A DNA stretch of 64,000 bases, taken from contig NC_080059.1 in NCBI RefSeq assembly GCF_026212465.1, positions 13,479,472-13,543,471 of the forward strand, written 5' to 3'. Within the stretch, counting starts at the first letter, position 1. Every line of letters starts with the position of its first letter. The notes under the pieces are model-generated. The model made no database searches and had not been told where the DNA came from. It was given only the letters and a program-made list of their open reading frames with translations. Source of the DNA: Amaranthus tricolor (lineage: Eukaryota > Streptophyta > Magnoliopsida > Caryophyllales > Amaranthaceae). The position numbers and the translations under genes were made by a program. Of this stretch, positions 24,780 through 35,436 are shown one piece after another.

Positions 24780-24996
24780 TAAATGTTGTCTTAGATTATC
24801 AAATAGTAGACTATGAACAAGTTTATTAAATTGTAATTGTCATACTTTGTTGAACTAATTTTATTTTCTGTTTCATGCAACTTTTGATATGTACTCTATA
24901 TAAGTTACAATTTTATCGTAATAGGTACATATTAATATATTATCGTAATAGGTACACTACATAACATATTAATATATTATCATTGACGTAAATTAT

Positions 24997-25163
24997 TTTT
25001 TCAAAAAAGTGCAAAACCCGTTGGGTCAACCCGAACCCGATAACTTAGGGTCTTAAACAAGGTAGTCAAAACCCGAAACCGTAATTTTTTAAACCCGTTC
25101 AACCCGAACCCGAAAATATTTTTATACAACCCGACCCGTCCGACCTGTTTGACAGGTCTAGTT
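24997..25163 (-). mobile_element. Right end of a nested hAT-like element
   Basis: Runs of AACCCGAACCCG and CCGACCCGTCCGACC end in GTTTGACAGGTCTA, whose inverse TAGACCTGTCAAAC is a common plant hAT terminus. It may pair with 22764, but the flanking 8-mers differ. A similar TAGACCTGTCAAT terminus occurs at 49684. Confidence 0.5.
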
Positions 25164-25804
25164 GCAAAGTATGAACTATGTTTATGCAATTTTGCAATTT
25201 CTGAGTTTTGTAAAATTTATACTTAATTTTTTAGAAAAGAAAAAGGCTTTACTAAATTACTGAGTTAATATATATTAACTTATAATTTATATATTTATTT
25301 TATAAAAATTTATATTTAATTTAATTTTTATCATATAGAAATAATATAATTAAGTTTAATTTAATTATTTTATATAAAATTTTATTATATTTTGACAACT
25401 TAGAAGAATTATGTAGATAAGTTCGGTCCAAAACAGGTTCGGTACAAAACAGGTTCCAGGTTCGGTATAATACAGGTTCGGTACAATATAGATTCGGTCA
25501 AAAACGGTCGGTTAAAAACGGGTATTAAGCGGGTCGAAAACAGGTTTCGGTCTGAAAACAGGTTCGGTATCGGTCTATCACGGTATGATAAAAACAGGTC
25601 GAAAACGGTTTTCGGTTTAAAACAGGTTCGGTACCGGTCGGTTTCGGTATGTGTAAAACAGGTCGGAAACGGTTTCGGTCACCATTCGGGTTCGGTAGCG
25701 GTCGGTATCTGGTCACTTGTATTCGGTCAAAAACGGGTTCGGTATCGGTCGGTAACAAGTCGGTAAAACAGGTTTCTGACCACATTTACAGCCCTAACCA
25801 ATAG

Positions 25805-27388
25805 TCCTTATTCCTTAATTCCAGTCTAGGACAAACAATAATCTAAGATAACACAATCTGAACTAATATTACATGTTTTAATGAATCACTAATTTTTCTG
25901 ATGACTTTTCTAATAATAGAAACTTTTCTAATTCTACTAATTTTCTAAATCATAACTCTCATTGGTCTACAATATTATTAAAATTGCTACTAATATTATG
26001 TCAAATGAAAAGAACAATAAAAGTTGAATAACAATCCTTAACTACTCAAATAAAACACTTTTAACAAGCATTTCTAAATACAAAATCATTAATAATAATG
26101 TTTACATCGATATGTTCTAACATATTTTTCTCAATAAATAAAATTGCTAGACTATATAACCTTTTTTGTGACATTGTTGACATCTAAAATATGTCTCCAA
26201 GAATTCTATTTTTAAAAACTTTTTTTCGCAAATGCAACTATCAACAAGATAGTTAAAAGTATTGGATAAATTATTGAAACATTTGAGGGTAAAATCAAGA
26301 ATAATAGAAAAATATTTTACTTTTTTAATAATCTTTAATCATAGAATGTTTAATATTATGTGCTAAAAGAGAATTCAACTTATTTTGATTTTTTGAGCCA
26401 AGGTAGTTAAGGTGAATTTCATGATTTTTATGTGTTTAACATGATGTTACATAATTAAATTTGCAATCATTTTAATTATTGCCAAAAACTTTTTATAATT
26501 ATCCTCACAAAATTTTCCATTAGTTCCACAAAAAGCTAAATAATTTTTCGAAAGACACTTCACAACGAATAATATCCTTATTAACTTGTTTCCACCTTTA
26601 TTTTTCTTGCATAATTCTTTCTTCCAAATCTTTATCAATTCTTCTATTTCTTTCTAATTTTACTTTTGTTTCATTCCAAGTATCAATATTAGTCATATAT
26701 ATGTCTAATATTATTTTGGAAAAATTACATAGAATAATCCAATATATTATGATTTTTCTACAATAATTCCATCTATTTATAACCCATGAATACTCAATTT
26801 TAAAGGTTATTTGCCTATAGTATACTCGGGTAATCCGATGACTTGCTATAATAGGTAATTAATTTACCAAAAAAGTAAACTGAAAATTAATGTAAATTAG
26901 AAAAAAATTAAAAAAATTTACATAGAAAATTCCGAATAATAGAAAAATCCAGAAAATCTTTTTAACATTTTCTTGACATTTTTATTTTAATTTATCTTTT
27001 TTTAAATAAAACTTATCATAGAAAGTCATCTGACTACCGAGTATACTCTGGGAAGTTACCTCAACATTGGGATTATTCATGATTAATCAATAGCTGAGAT
27101 TACTGTAGATATTATAAAAGTGTTATATTATTCTAAGTAATACTTCCTATTATTCGTAATTTTGAACATATAATAAAAGGGATACTCATAATGAAGATTA
27201 CATGAAATAAAATAATCTTTGAGTGATTGCAATATACTTATCTATATATTCTCAAGGCAATCAATATATCAATCACAACTTATCTTGATTCATTTGTTAT
27301 CTTATTTATCTCTATTAGTATATAGTAATGAACTGCCTATGTTCTGTAAATACATGCACCATTTTAATTGGACACAAGTATTAAAAAT
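25805..27388. other. AT-rich intergenic sequence, no gene recognised
   Basis: Only short, low-complexity frames; I see no protein or RNA gene. Confidence 0.55.
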
Positions 27389-27728
27389 GGAAAATTATTA
27401 ATAGTACCTCTGAGTTTTGGCACTTTATTTTTGTTACCCCTAAATTTTTTTATTATCAATGGTACCCTCGTATTATTGAGCGTTTTACAACCGTAACCTT
27501 TTAAAACTTTTTACGTCTAAAATCGTCCAAAACCGTTAACTTTTTTTCTTTTTCTTTTATATTTCAACTCAAAACATAAAAGAAAGTTAACGGTTTTAGA
27601 GAGAAAAGTTAAAAAAAAGTTACGGTTGTAAAATGCTCAATAATATGAGGATATCATTGATAATATAAAAAATTTAGGGGTACCATTGATACAGTGCCAA
27701 AATTCAAGGGTACTATTGATAATTTACC
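27389..27728. mobile_element. Fold-back MITE (340 bp) with long inverted arms
   Basis: The left half GGAAAATTATTAATAGTACC.. is mirrored by the right half ..GGTACTATTGATAATTTACC for roughly 150 bp each (landmarks GGTACC-like, TTATTGAGCGTTTTACAACC and AACGGTTTTAGA). Nearly the whole element would fold into one hairpin. The GG(A/T)AAATTA termini resemble the Mutator-like element at 30097. The 9 bp outside each end do not match exactly, so class assignment is tentative. Confidence 0.6.
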
Positions 27729-28169
27729 TAAGAAAAATGATTGGTTGACAAAATTATTTTTTTTTCAATGAAAAAAGTATAAGAGTTAATAAGACATGAG
27801 TATGAATAAAGTAGAAATATATACTAAGTATTGTAAAATGGATCAAAAGGGAAAGTGTAATAAGTATTATGAAATGTAGCAGGCACCAAGTATTGTGAAA
27901 TAAATAAAATATAAAAAATAAAAAATATAGCAAGTATTATGAAAAATGAAATATACTTCTTTTGTTCTGAAATATTTGCTATATTTCAGTTATGGGCATT
28001 ATTCATCGTTTAAGCTTGTTTTATATATTGTGATTAATGTGTAAGAAAATATAGTCATGTGGGATCTAATTTGAATCGTCTCATCGCATATTTTCATTAT
28101 ATAACTCAATATATAAATGAACAAACTGATACATTGAATTGCGTAAAAAGTCAAATGTGGCAAACACTA

Positions 28170-28423
28170 CTCCGTTTAAGTGACTTTGTCTCATTTGGTT
28201 TTTTTGACACAATTCATAGTTCACTCTTAATTGTATTTTATTCTTAATCTATAAGTTAAAACATAGTAAAGTGGAATCTTGTTTAATTCGTCTCAACGAA
28301 AAAATTATTAATATCAACTTTTATAATTTTTAGTTATGCACCGTTAGAAATATGAAGACTTCAATATATGCCTTAGAAAACGTACCCAAATAAAATAAGA
28401 TAAAGTCATTAAAATGGAGGAAG
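28170..28423. mobile_element. Stowaway-like MITE (254 bp)
   Basis: Left end CTCCGTTTAAGTGACTTTG and right end ..TTAAAATGGAGGAAG are imperfect inverted repeats, bounded by TA at 28168-28169 and 28424-28425. The interior resembles 62025-62180 (ACTCTTAATT..GTATTTTATTCT.. and ATAATTTTTAGTTAT), so the family is repeated in this window. Eleven bases further right begins the target duplication of a hAT element. Confidence 0.6.
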
Positions 28424-28441
28424 TATTTCACAACGAACGAA

Positions 28442-29395
28442 TAGAGCTGTTCAAAAGTGACCCGACTCGAAAATCCGAACCGAAACTGAAAGTAAACCGA
28501 CCCGAAAAAGTGTTCCTTTTTTTTGTTTATCGAACCGACAGTACCCGAACCGGTTGACAACCGAAAATGGGAAAGCTGAACCCGAGCTGTAACCGACACA
28601 TAACCGTTAGCCGAGATTACTCGAACCTAATAATGACCGACCCGAGTCATATCCGACCCGAATCATGCTCGAAACCGAATTCTATCCGGCTAAAATCGAC
28701 TTAACCCGAACGAATTTTAGATCGAACTACTGTAAACCTGAACCAATTTTTAACATAGAACTATGATAGACTCATATTCAATCATCTTATTTGCTAAGCT
28801 AATAAAGTGTTAGATATTTTAATAAATTAAATTTTATAAATTCATGGTTTCCTATATTTAGAGTTAATATCAATGGTCAATGTTTATTTAACTACTTTTA
28901 ATCGAATTAGATGAATATTGATAGAACTTTATAATTTTAATTTCCGGTCAAACAAGTAAAAGTAACAAAATAATAATGATTACTAATTAATTTGTATTTT
29001 AACTATTTTGCTTTAAATAAAGAAAATCTTGTCATCAATTAAAAATTGACTAACAACTTAATTTGATATTGATTCAATCGATAGTAATTAGTAATACGTA
29101 GCTGAATTTTGCTTTTGAAAAAAACTCAAACCCGATCTGTACCCGACAAAACCAAACCAATTAGTAATTGATGACAACCCGACACCAATTAACACTCGAC
29201 ACGAAATTCAACCGACACCGAACTGATGCTAACCCGATGGCTTGAATAACCGATCTCCAACCGAACCGTGACTAACCGACTCGCCCCGAGTGTGACCCGT
29301 TGTAACACACAGCCAAAAAATAACCGATCCGAAATGCAACCGAAACGAATGACACCCGTCCGAAACCGACTCGATCACCCGAAAAAACACCTCTA
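28442..29395. mobile_element. hAT-type non-autonomous element, 954 bp, perfect 8-bp target duplication
   Basis: Left terminus TAGAGCTGTTCAAAAG and right terminus ..AAAAAACACCTCTA give inverted TAGAG(C/G)TGTT ends. The 8-bp direct repeat CGAACGAA lies at 28434-28441 and 29396-29403. Subterminal regions are dense in AACCGA, ACCCGA and CCGAACCG motifs on both sides, and the centre is AT-rich. Minus-strand frames here have no transposase motifs. An older relative appears split between 6236-6620 and 10380-10955. Confidence 0.85.
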
Positions 29396-29663
29396 CGAAC
29401 GAAGTATATAAAATTTTCTATATAGGGTAAAAGTGGAAAAAAAAAATCCTTAAAAGAGGCATTCGAAAAGACAAGCCAAGTGTCCCTCACTTGGGTAAAC
29501 ACCAAGCGCGTCAGCTATTAACACAAGGTGTAAGTAGAAAGATGAGGCTTCACTATTTCTGGGGTGAGTGGGCACTTCCCAACAATGGCCATTAGCCCAT
29601 TATATTTATAATCAATGGTAGTCCGCTACCTCTTCCGGCTAATAAGCTTTTGGCTTTATTTAG

Positions 29664-29926
29664 TACTTTTTTCACGTTTTAAATTAGTTGCAATATTAAA
29701 AAAATAATATTATTTATTCATTATTTTTAATTTATAATTAATTTTTAATTTATATATTAAAATATTGTTAAATAAGATTTTATTTGATTTGTCTTCTTAC
29801 AAAGATTATTAATATCAATTTTTTATAATTTTTTATTATATATAATTAGAAATATTAATGATTGAATTAGTGTATTGTACTGCATAAAAAAGCAAATATT
29901 GCAAGTAAATTGCAACGTAGAAAGTA
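29664..29926. mobile_element. Degenerate Stowaway-like MITE
   Basis: TACTTTTTTCACGTTTTAAATTAG on the left against GCAACGTAGAAAGTA on the right, with TA at both edges and an AT-rich core containing TATTAATATCAATTTTTTAT as in the other copies. Ends are weakly conserved. Confidence 0.4.
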
Positions 29927-30401
29927 TCTTCTTCAAACATTTTGTTTATTTTCTTTTGATTTTTGATTTTTGATTTTTGCTAATTGATCAAATAGTTATG
30001 ACCAAAAATTAATGGCCATTGTTAAACACTTAAACCCACGTTTGGGATGCCAGGCGGCATTTTAGGGGTTTTGCACGGTATCTATCTTAGATTTTAGGAA
30101 AAATTACCCTGAATAATACGAATTTTTACTGATTTCCCAACAATAATATAAACTTTCAATTAACCATGAATAATATGAACTTTGATATATGTTTCCCGCT
30201 GGCATACCTGATCGGTTCTTTACCTGAAGAAACGGCAAATTCCCCAATTCTTCATCAGTTTAATGGGTATATAGACAGCTTTTTTCAGCAGCCTCATCTT
30301 CCTCATTTGCTCACTTTGCTCTTCCAATTTAATCACTTCTTCCAACTTTTAATTTTTTTTACCATTTTCATTTTAATCTCTAAAGTAATTTGATATTTAA
30401 C

Positions 30402-30896
30402 ATGTATTCTCCTTCGTCATCATCTCAATCTAGAACATCAATTGCAAAAGGAATTATTTTATGTAAACATGGTGTTCATGCTAAATTACAAGTAGTCAAA
30501 AAAGGAACAAGGGTTGGTGAGATGTTTTATGGATGTGCATTTTGGCCAGTAAGTTTATTTTTTTCAATAGCTTTATTTTGTTTTATGTTATTTTTGAATT
30601 TCTTTATCAATTAGGGTTTCATGATTTGGTTTGAAATGTAGGCACAAGATTGCAAATTTTTTAAGTGGAAAAAAGATGTAGAGTATACAATTGAAATTTC
30701 TTCTTGTTTGGAAGAAGAGAAAGCTATGTTGATTGACAAAATAAGAAAATTGAAGGCTAAGAATGCAAAATTGAAAGAAAGTGAAGCTATGTTGAAATTG
30801 AAAGTTGTTGAATATGTAAATGCACAAAAAGCGTTAAGTTTTGTACTTGTTGCATCATGGCTTTTATTTGTATTGTTCTTATTTATGTTAAGCTAA
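30402..30896 (+). CDS. GRF-type zinc-finger, coiled-coil, membrane-anchored small protein carried by MULE-1
   Basis: Two exons, 30402-30548 and 30642-30896, are joined by a 93-bp GTAAGT...TAG intron in phase 0, giving 133 aa. Residues 21-57 form a GRF-like finger: CKHG at 21-24, MFYGC ending at C45, and C53 followed by FFKW (QDCKFFKW at 51-58). The canonical CxC is CxH here. Residues ~72-110 are Lys/Glu/Leu-rich and should form a coiled coil. Residues ~112-132 are hydrophobic (VLVASWLLFVLFLFML), a single C-terminal membrane segment. GRF fingers bind nucleic acid in other proteins, and plant genomes contain many short GRF + coiled-coil + TM proteins of unknown role. The gene lies just inside the left terminal repeat and is uninterrupted, unlike the transposase beside it. 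An accessory role in transposition or host capture are both possible. Confidence 0.75.
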
Positions 30897-32388
30897 GTAT
30901 ACGAATTTGATTATGTAATGGAATTTTATGTATTGAAAATCTAATGTAATGAAAAAGTGTAACAAAGTTTCTTCGATTCAAGAATTATAGCCTCAATTCA
31001 TACATCTTATAGCAATATTTTCAATAATTATCTTTACATACATAAGCATTCCTTACACACAAAAGTGCTAAAATGTTTTCCAAAATGTAAAATTTGAACA
31101 ATGTTCTAAACCATAGATTATACCATAATGGTAACTTAATACATACAAAAAAGTTATGTTTTCCAAAAGAGCAGCAAAATGACACTTATTATTACAACAT
31201 CAATTCTTTATTATCGATGCTTGGGTTGATATTATTTCAGTAGGGTTCTTCTTAGGCTTTCCCCTTTTAGCAGTACTGACACCACTCCTTCCGCTTGCAC
31301 TACCAGTTCTACCCCCTCTACTCCCTTCCCCTGTTCTAATTGTCCTGTTGCCTTTACCTAAAGAACTAGGTTGTGCAGACACGTTGTGATGGGATAACTC
31401 TAGTGTGTTGGTTGCAACATCAACAATCTTTTTCGGTCTTCCTCTACTTCTTTTCAATGGAGGTGGTTGCTCAACCGCTTTACCCTTTTCCAGACACTTC
31501 CTTTTGTTATGTCCAACCTTATTACAAATGCCACATGTCATTTGAACCCCGTGGCTTGAGAGCTTTCCTGGTTATTTAGGATCTTCATGCGGATCCTTGA
31601 TTCTATTTTTTCGTGGTCTACCAGGACCAATCTTAATTGGAGGAGGATCGATCAGTTTGTCAATTTTAGGCCAATGCCTCTCGCCAATACAAGGATTGAT
31701 GTTTCCTTCATAGGTTCTCAAATAAGCCTCTCTAGTGTAGCACTGATCAACGTATGACTCAAGCTCCTTGTGCAAGTAAAAAATAGATGCAACTGCATGA
31801 CAACATGAAATCCCTCTTAAATCCCATTTCTTGCAAGTACAAGTTCTATTTTCAATATCAACCTCTAAAACATCCATACAATAGGCTACTTGATGTTGAA
31901 GGAATGACAGTGCACTTAGCTGCTTCTTGCTTCTCTAAATCTAACGTTTTTTGTACTTTTGGACATAACAAACCCTTCCACTTCTTCAATCCCTCTTCCT
32001 TTTTATTAGCCAACCTCTTTATTAGCATTGTTCTAATATCTTCAAGCATATCTATTAAATGATGGGATCTAGCATTCATAATGTAATTGTTAAAAGTTTC
32101 TACCATATTGCTCAAAATAACATCACACTCTCCATCTAGTTTGACAAAAGATCTAAAAAACAAGTGAGGACCACATTTCCTCAAGGCATCAACAGCAACC
32201 GGATTAACATCCTCCATCTCAGTAATTGCTTCCTCAAAATTAGCTAAGTTGTATGCTTTGACAAATGTCCAAAACAGTAATTTCAACTCTTCTCCTTTGA
32301 ATGACTTGTTCCAATTTGCGTAGATGTGCCTAGCACAATGCCTATGTTCAGCTTTTGGAAGCTCCAGCTGGACTGCCCTCAAAATGCT

Positions 32389-33202
32389 CTGTACAAGTAT
32401 TTTGATCAATTTCAATATTTTCATGAGAATGCAGAATTATAACTGATGGAAGGGTTGGCAAAATGGCCTCATCATGTGCAAGGAATCAGCCTACCAAACA
32501 AAGAAACCAACCAGAAAATAAAAAAGAACAGAATCACAATGTTTGGGGTTGATCAATGTTTCTGATTTCTGATTTGGGGTTGATCAATGTTTAAGGTTTC
32601 ATGCAGAATGCAGTGTGTTATGTTTCTGATTTGGGGTTGATCAATGTTTAAGGTTTCATGCAGAATGCACAATGCAAAATGCAGTGTGTTATGTTTCTGA
32701 TTTGGGGTTGATCAATGTTTAAGGTTTCATGGAGAATGCACAATGCAGAATGCAGTGTGTTATGTTTCTGATTTGGGGTTGATCAATGTTTAAGGTTTCA
32801 TGCAGAATGCACAATGCAGAATGCAGTGTGTTATGTTTCTAATTTTGGGTTGATCAATGTTTAAGGTTTCATGCAGAATGCACAATGCAGAATGCAGTGT
32901 GTTATGTTTTTGATTTGGGGTTGATCAATGTTTAAGGTTTCATGTAGAATGCAGAATGCAGAATGCAGTGTGTTATGTTTCTGATTTGGGGTTGATCAAT
33001 GTTTAAGGTTTCATGCAGAATGCAGAATGCACAATGCAGAATGCAGTGTGTTATGTTTCTGATTTGGGGTTGATCAATTTCAAGGTAAATGCAGAATGTA
33101 GGTAATTTCAATCTATGACTATGCACAACATCCAACATCCAGCTAAATCCAGCACAGTATACTAAATGCAAAATAGCTAAATCAGTAAAGAAGGGTGTGT
33201 GC
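32389..33202 (-). other. Probable transposase intron filled by a tandem array
   Basis: On the minus strand the coding text stops at ..DEHQ (CAT CAG at 33203) and resumes at SILRAVQ after ..CTTGTACAG (32389). The join is in phase 0 and restores the conserved MULE string DEHQSILRAV. The donor reads GCACAC rather than GT, so it is either a weak GC donor or has mutated. About two-thirds of the intron is the repeat array at 32540-33080. Confidence 0.5.
32540..33080. repeat. Tandem array, ~59-83-bp unit, about eight copies
   Basis: The unit contains TTTCTGATTTGGGGTTGATC then AATGTTTAAGGTTTCATGCA, followed by one to four short sub-repeats of the AGAATGCACAATGC type and GTGTGTTATG. Length variation comes from the number of GAATGCA/AATGCA sub-repeats. 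The copies are nearly identical, so the expansion is recent. Confidence 0.85.
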
Positions 33203-34389
33203 CTGATGTTCATCTAATATTACTATCCAGTCTTTACCATCATCATGAGGCACACACTTCTTTAATTCAGAAATGAACCATTGCCATGATTCATTATCAT
33301 GAACCTTGACTTGAATAAATCAAGTAACTGATCTGCACACCAAGAAGCTTTGAATTGACGATTAGAATTCATGTTTCTTTGACAATTGTGATCACCATTA
33401 ACTTTCTTGACAATAAAGGAAGCTCGTGTTTTATCCCAACTGGCGTAGAGCTTAAAGGGACAACCATCAACACACCTTACACCAAGCTTATTCAATTTAG
33501 ACTTGTCACTCAAATAAAATTTTACATTCCTTCCCTGATGAATTGCATATTTCCTTACCGCCTCCTCAAATTCAACTGGGGTGCTAAAAACTTGCCCAAC
33601 AATACATTTGAACTTCCTAAAATCGGTAGTAGCATCCTCATCTTCATCATCACTATTTTCATACTCAGATAAACCCTGTGTGTTACTACACTCACCCAAT
33701 TTCAAAACAGAATCACCCACTTGCTCTACATCTTCGAATGACAATGAGAAATCTTGACTATGCACAAGCTCCTCCGAAATTTCATCTTCATCTTCATCCT
33801 CATACGATAGCTCATAATCAAGATCTTGTGAATCATCCTCCTCATATGCATCTTCATCACTTACCTCAGCACTATTACCAAATTGTGGCTCATCTTCAGA
33901 AAAATTATATTCAAGAGGTATGCAACTTTCACTAAGGGATTGTTTTGCCTTAGATGCTCTCTTAGGGGTCAACTTTTTCCTATTCCCAAAAGTGGACAAA
34001 ACTTCACTATCTTTAGTACCACTTTTTGATATTTCTAGAACCAACATCTCATTATCCTTATCATTAACTACATACACAGATAATGCTCTATTTTCAACAG
34101 TTATTTCAGTCATTTTTCCAACACAAATATCATCGGTAACTCTCTTTAACCCTTCCAAAAAGCTAACAGCATTAGGTAATTGATACCAAAGACAAAACTC
34201 ATGTTTTACCCCAAGATCCTCCTTTACAATTCCTTCTAACTCAAAAAATGACATCTTATCTAGGTGACTAGGTCTATGGAGATGGTTTTACATATACCAT
34301 ACACATACTCAAAGCCCACAGCTCCTTTTTTTAATACCCCATCATACTAAAACTTCAAAGTAATTGAACCATTCAAATTAGCCTAAAAA

Positions 34390-34870
34390 CAAGCAAAAAA
34401 CACTAAATTACATTCATTTTCAAGTGCACAAACGTTTTTAGTTAACATCAAACAATAATCATGTATGGATTGAAAAAACCAAAACAAAATTCCATCCATT
34501 TTCAAGTAAATGAACAGAGAATTTCATCCATTTCCGACTAAATGGATAAAAAACAATATAATACATCCATTTTCAAAGGCATAAACATTTTTAATCAACA
34601 TCAAACAATAATCATGTATGGATTAACAAAATGGAAACAAAATTCCATCCATTTTCGAGTAAATGGATAGAGAATTTCATCCATTTTCGACTAAATGGAT
34701 AAAAACAGTAAATTACATCCATTTTCAAAGGCATAAACGTTTTTAATCAACATCAAACAATAATCATGTATGGATTAACAAAATGGAAACAAACATCCAT
34801 CCATTTTCGAGTAAATGGACACAGAATTTCATCCATTTTCGACTAAATGGATACAAGCCCTAATTTTTGG
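34390..34870. repeat. ~152-bp tandem repeats upstream of the transposase, three copies
   Basis: CATCAAACAATAATCATGTA recurs at about 34447, 34599 and 34751. Each copy is followed by ATTCCATCCATTTTC/ATGGATAGAGAATTTCATCC segments made of a shorter CATCCATTTTCGA(C/G)TAAATGGA motif that is itself palindromic (CATCCATTT..AAATGGAT). It lies between the transposase start and the right terminal repeat, where promoter and transposase-binding sites would be expected. Confidence 0.7.
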
Positions 34871-35436
34871 GATTAAAACAAAATTTAGGGATTTATATTG
34901 CAATTGAGAAGAATTAACTAACCATGAATGAGATGTTATCTTTGTAGTTGATGCATGAGAACGAGAGGGAGAAGAATCAATGGAAATCACGAGCTTGAGG
35001 AAGATGATTGAAGAAGCAGTGGCTGCGTGAGGGAGAAGAAGCTGCTTCTGTTTCCTTTACTTATTTTTATCAGCAAAAAAAAATTAAAAAGAATGAGTAA
35101 GTTTACCGGTAACAGGTAAATTGGTATGCCAGTGGGAAACATATATCAAAGTTCATATTATTCATGGTTAATTGAAAGTTTGTATTATTGTTGGAAAATC
35201 AGTGAAAGTTCGTATTATTCAGGATAATTTTTCCTAGATTTTATGTTGTATTTAAGAAATATGATTTCACTTGAAAGTCTAAAATTAATTGGAATTTAGC
35301 AATTGGTAAATTAAAAAATTCAAATTTAGACTTAAGTCAATTTCATCCCTAATTTAATAGTAGTTAAAGTTGATAATTTGAAAATGTTTACCTAAACTTC
35401 GTCATTCTCAAATTGTTCATTTTTAATAAGGGAAAC

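Larger units (their letters stand above)
21856..25796. mobile_element. hAT-type element, 3.94 kb, with 8-bp target duplication
   Basis: The left terminus CAGGGCTGTAAA and right terminus TTTACAGCCCTA are inverted repeats. The 8-bp direct repeat ACCAATAG flanks them exactly (21848-21855 and 25797-25804). Both subterminal zones (about 21870-22330 and 25420-25790) are packed with GGTCGGTA/GTCGGTC and AAAACAGGTC motifs, likely transposase-binding repeats. The interior holds other TE ends (22764 and 25163) and fragments that look like a transposase 5' UTR and last exon, but no complete transposase. It is a non-autonomous, nested element. Confidence 0.8.
31200..34254 (-). pseudogene. MuDR-type MULE transposase, broken (deletion, frameshift and nonsense codon)
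   Basis: Read from 34254 leftward. The first part (34254-33262) encodes a 330-residue frame with a very acidic linker (~115-210) and a MuDR DNA-binding domain (~213-290; FSTPVEFEEAVRKYAIHQG, then VDGCPFKLYASW). Right after LLDLFKSR the text jumps out of frame into HDNESWQWFISELKK and IVILDEHQ (about 33295-33203). The region carrying the first catalytic Asp has been deleted. An apparent intron (33202-32389) follows, then SILRAVQLELPKAEHRHCAR, and the frame continues to 31858. A frameshift near 31880-31930 leads to the SWIM finger (CTCKKW..GISCCHA, ~31845-31800). An in-frame TAA (31572-31574) separates it from the C-terminal CCHC knuckle (CGICNKVGHNKRKC) and a basic Gly/Arg/Ser tail. It cannot make a functional enzyme. 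Confidence 0.88.
30097..35234. mobile_element. Mutator-like element (MULE-1), 5.14 kb, perfect 9-bp target duplication
   Basis: The left terminus GGAAAAATTACCCTGAATAA and the inverse of the right terminus GGAAAAATTATCCTGAATAA begin terminal inverted repeats of about 115 bp. These extend to the GTTTCCC(G/A)CTGGCATACC segment with only a handful of mismatches. The 9-bp direct repeat TAGATTTTA flanks the element (30088-30096 and 35235-35243), which is diagnostic of the Mutator superfamily. Inside are a GRF-finger gene on + (30402-30896) and a decayed MuDR-type transposase on - (about 34254-31200), converging tail to tail. Near-identical arms and an intact target duplication imply fairly recent insertion even though the transposase is dead, so it was presumably mobilised in trans. 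Confidence 0.92.

Noticed and set aside
22764..25163. A single nested hAT element with these two ends
   Set aside because: The termini look like hAT ends, but the flanking 8-mers (GTCATAAT and GTTGCAAA) do not match, so I list the ends separately.
32540..33080. Tandem array as a CRISPR-like array
   Set aside because: Repeats are contiguous with variable sub-repeats, not constant repeats with unique spacers, and the context is a plant transposon.
33355..34183. Plus-strand frames opposite the MULE-1 transposase N-terminus
   Set aside because: They are antisense shadows; the minus strand carries the recognisable MuDR domain.
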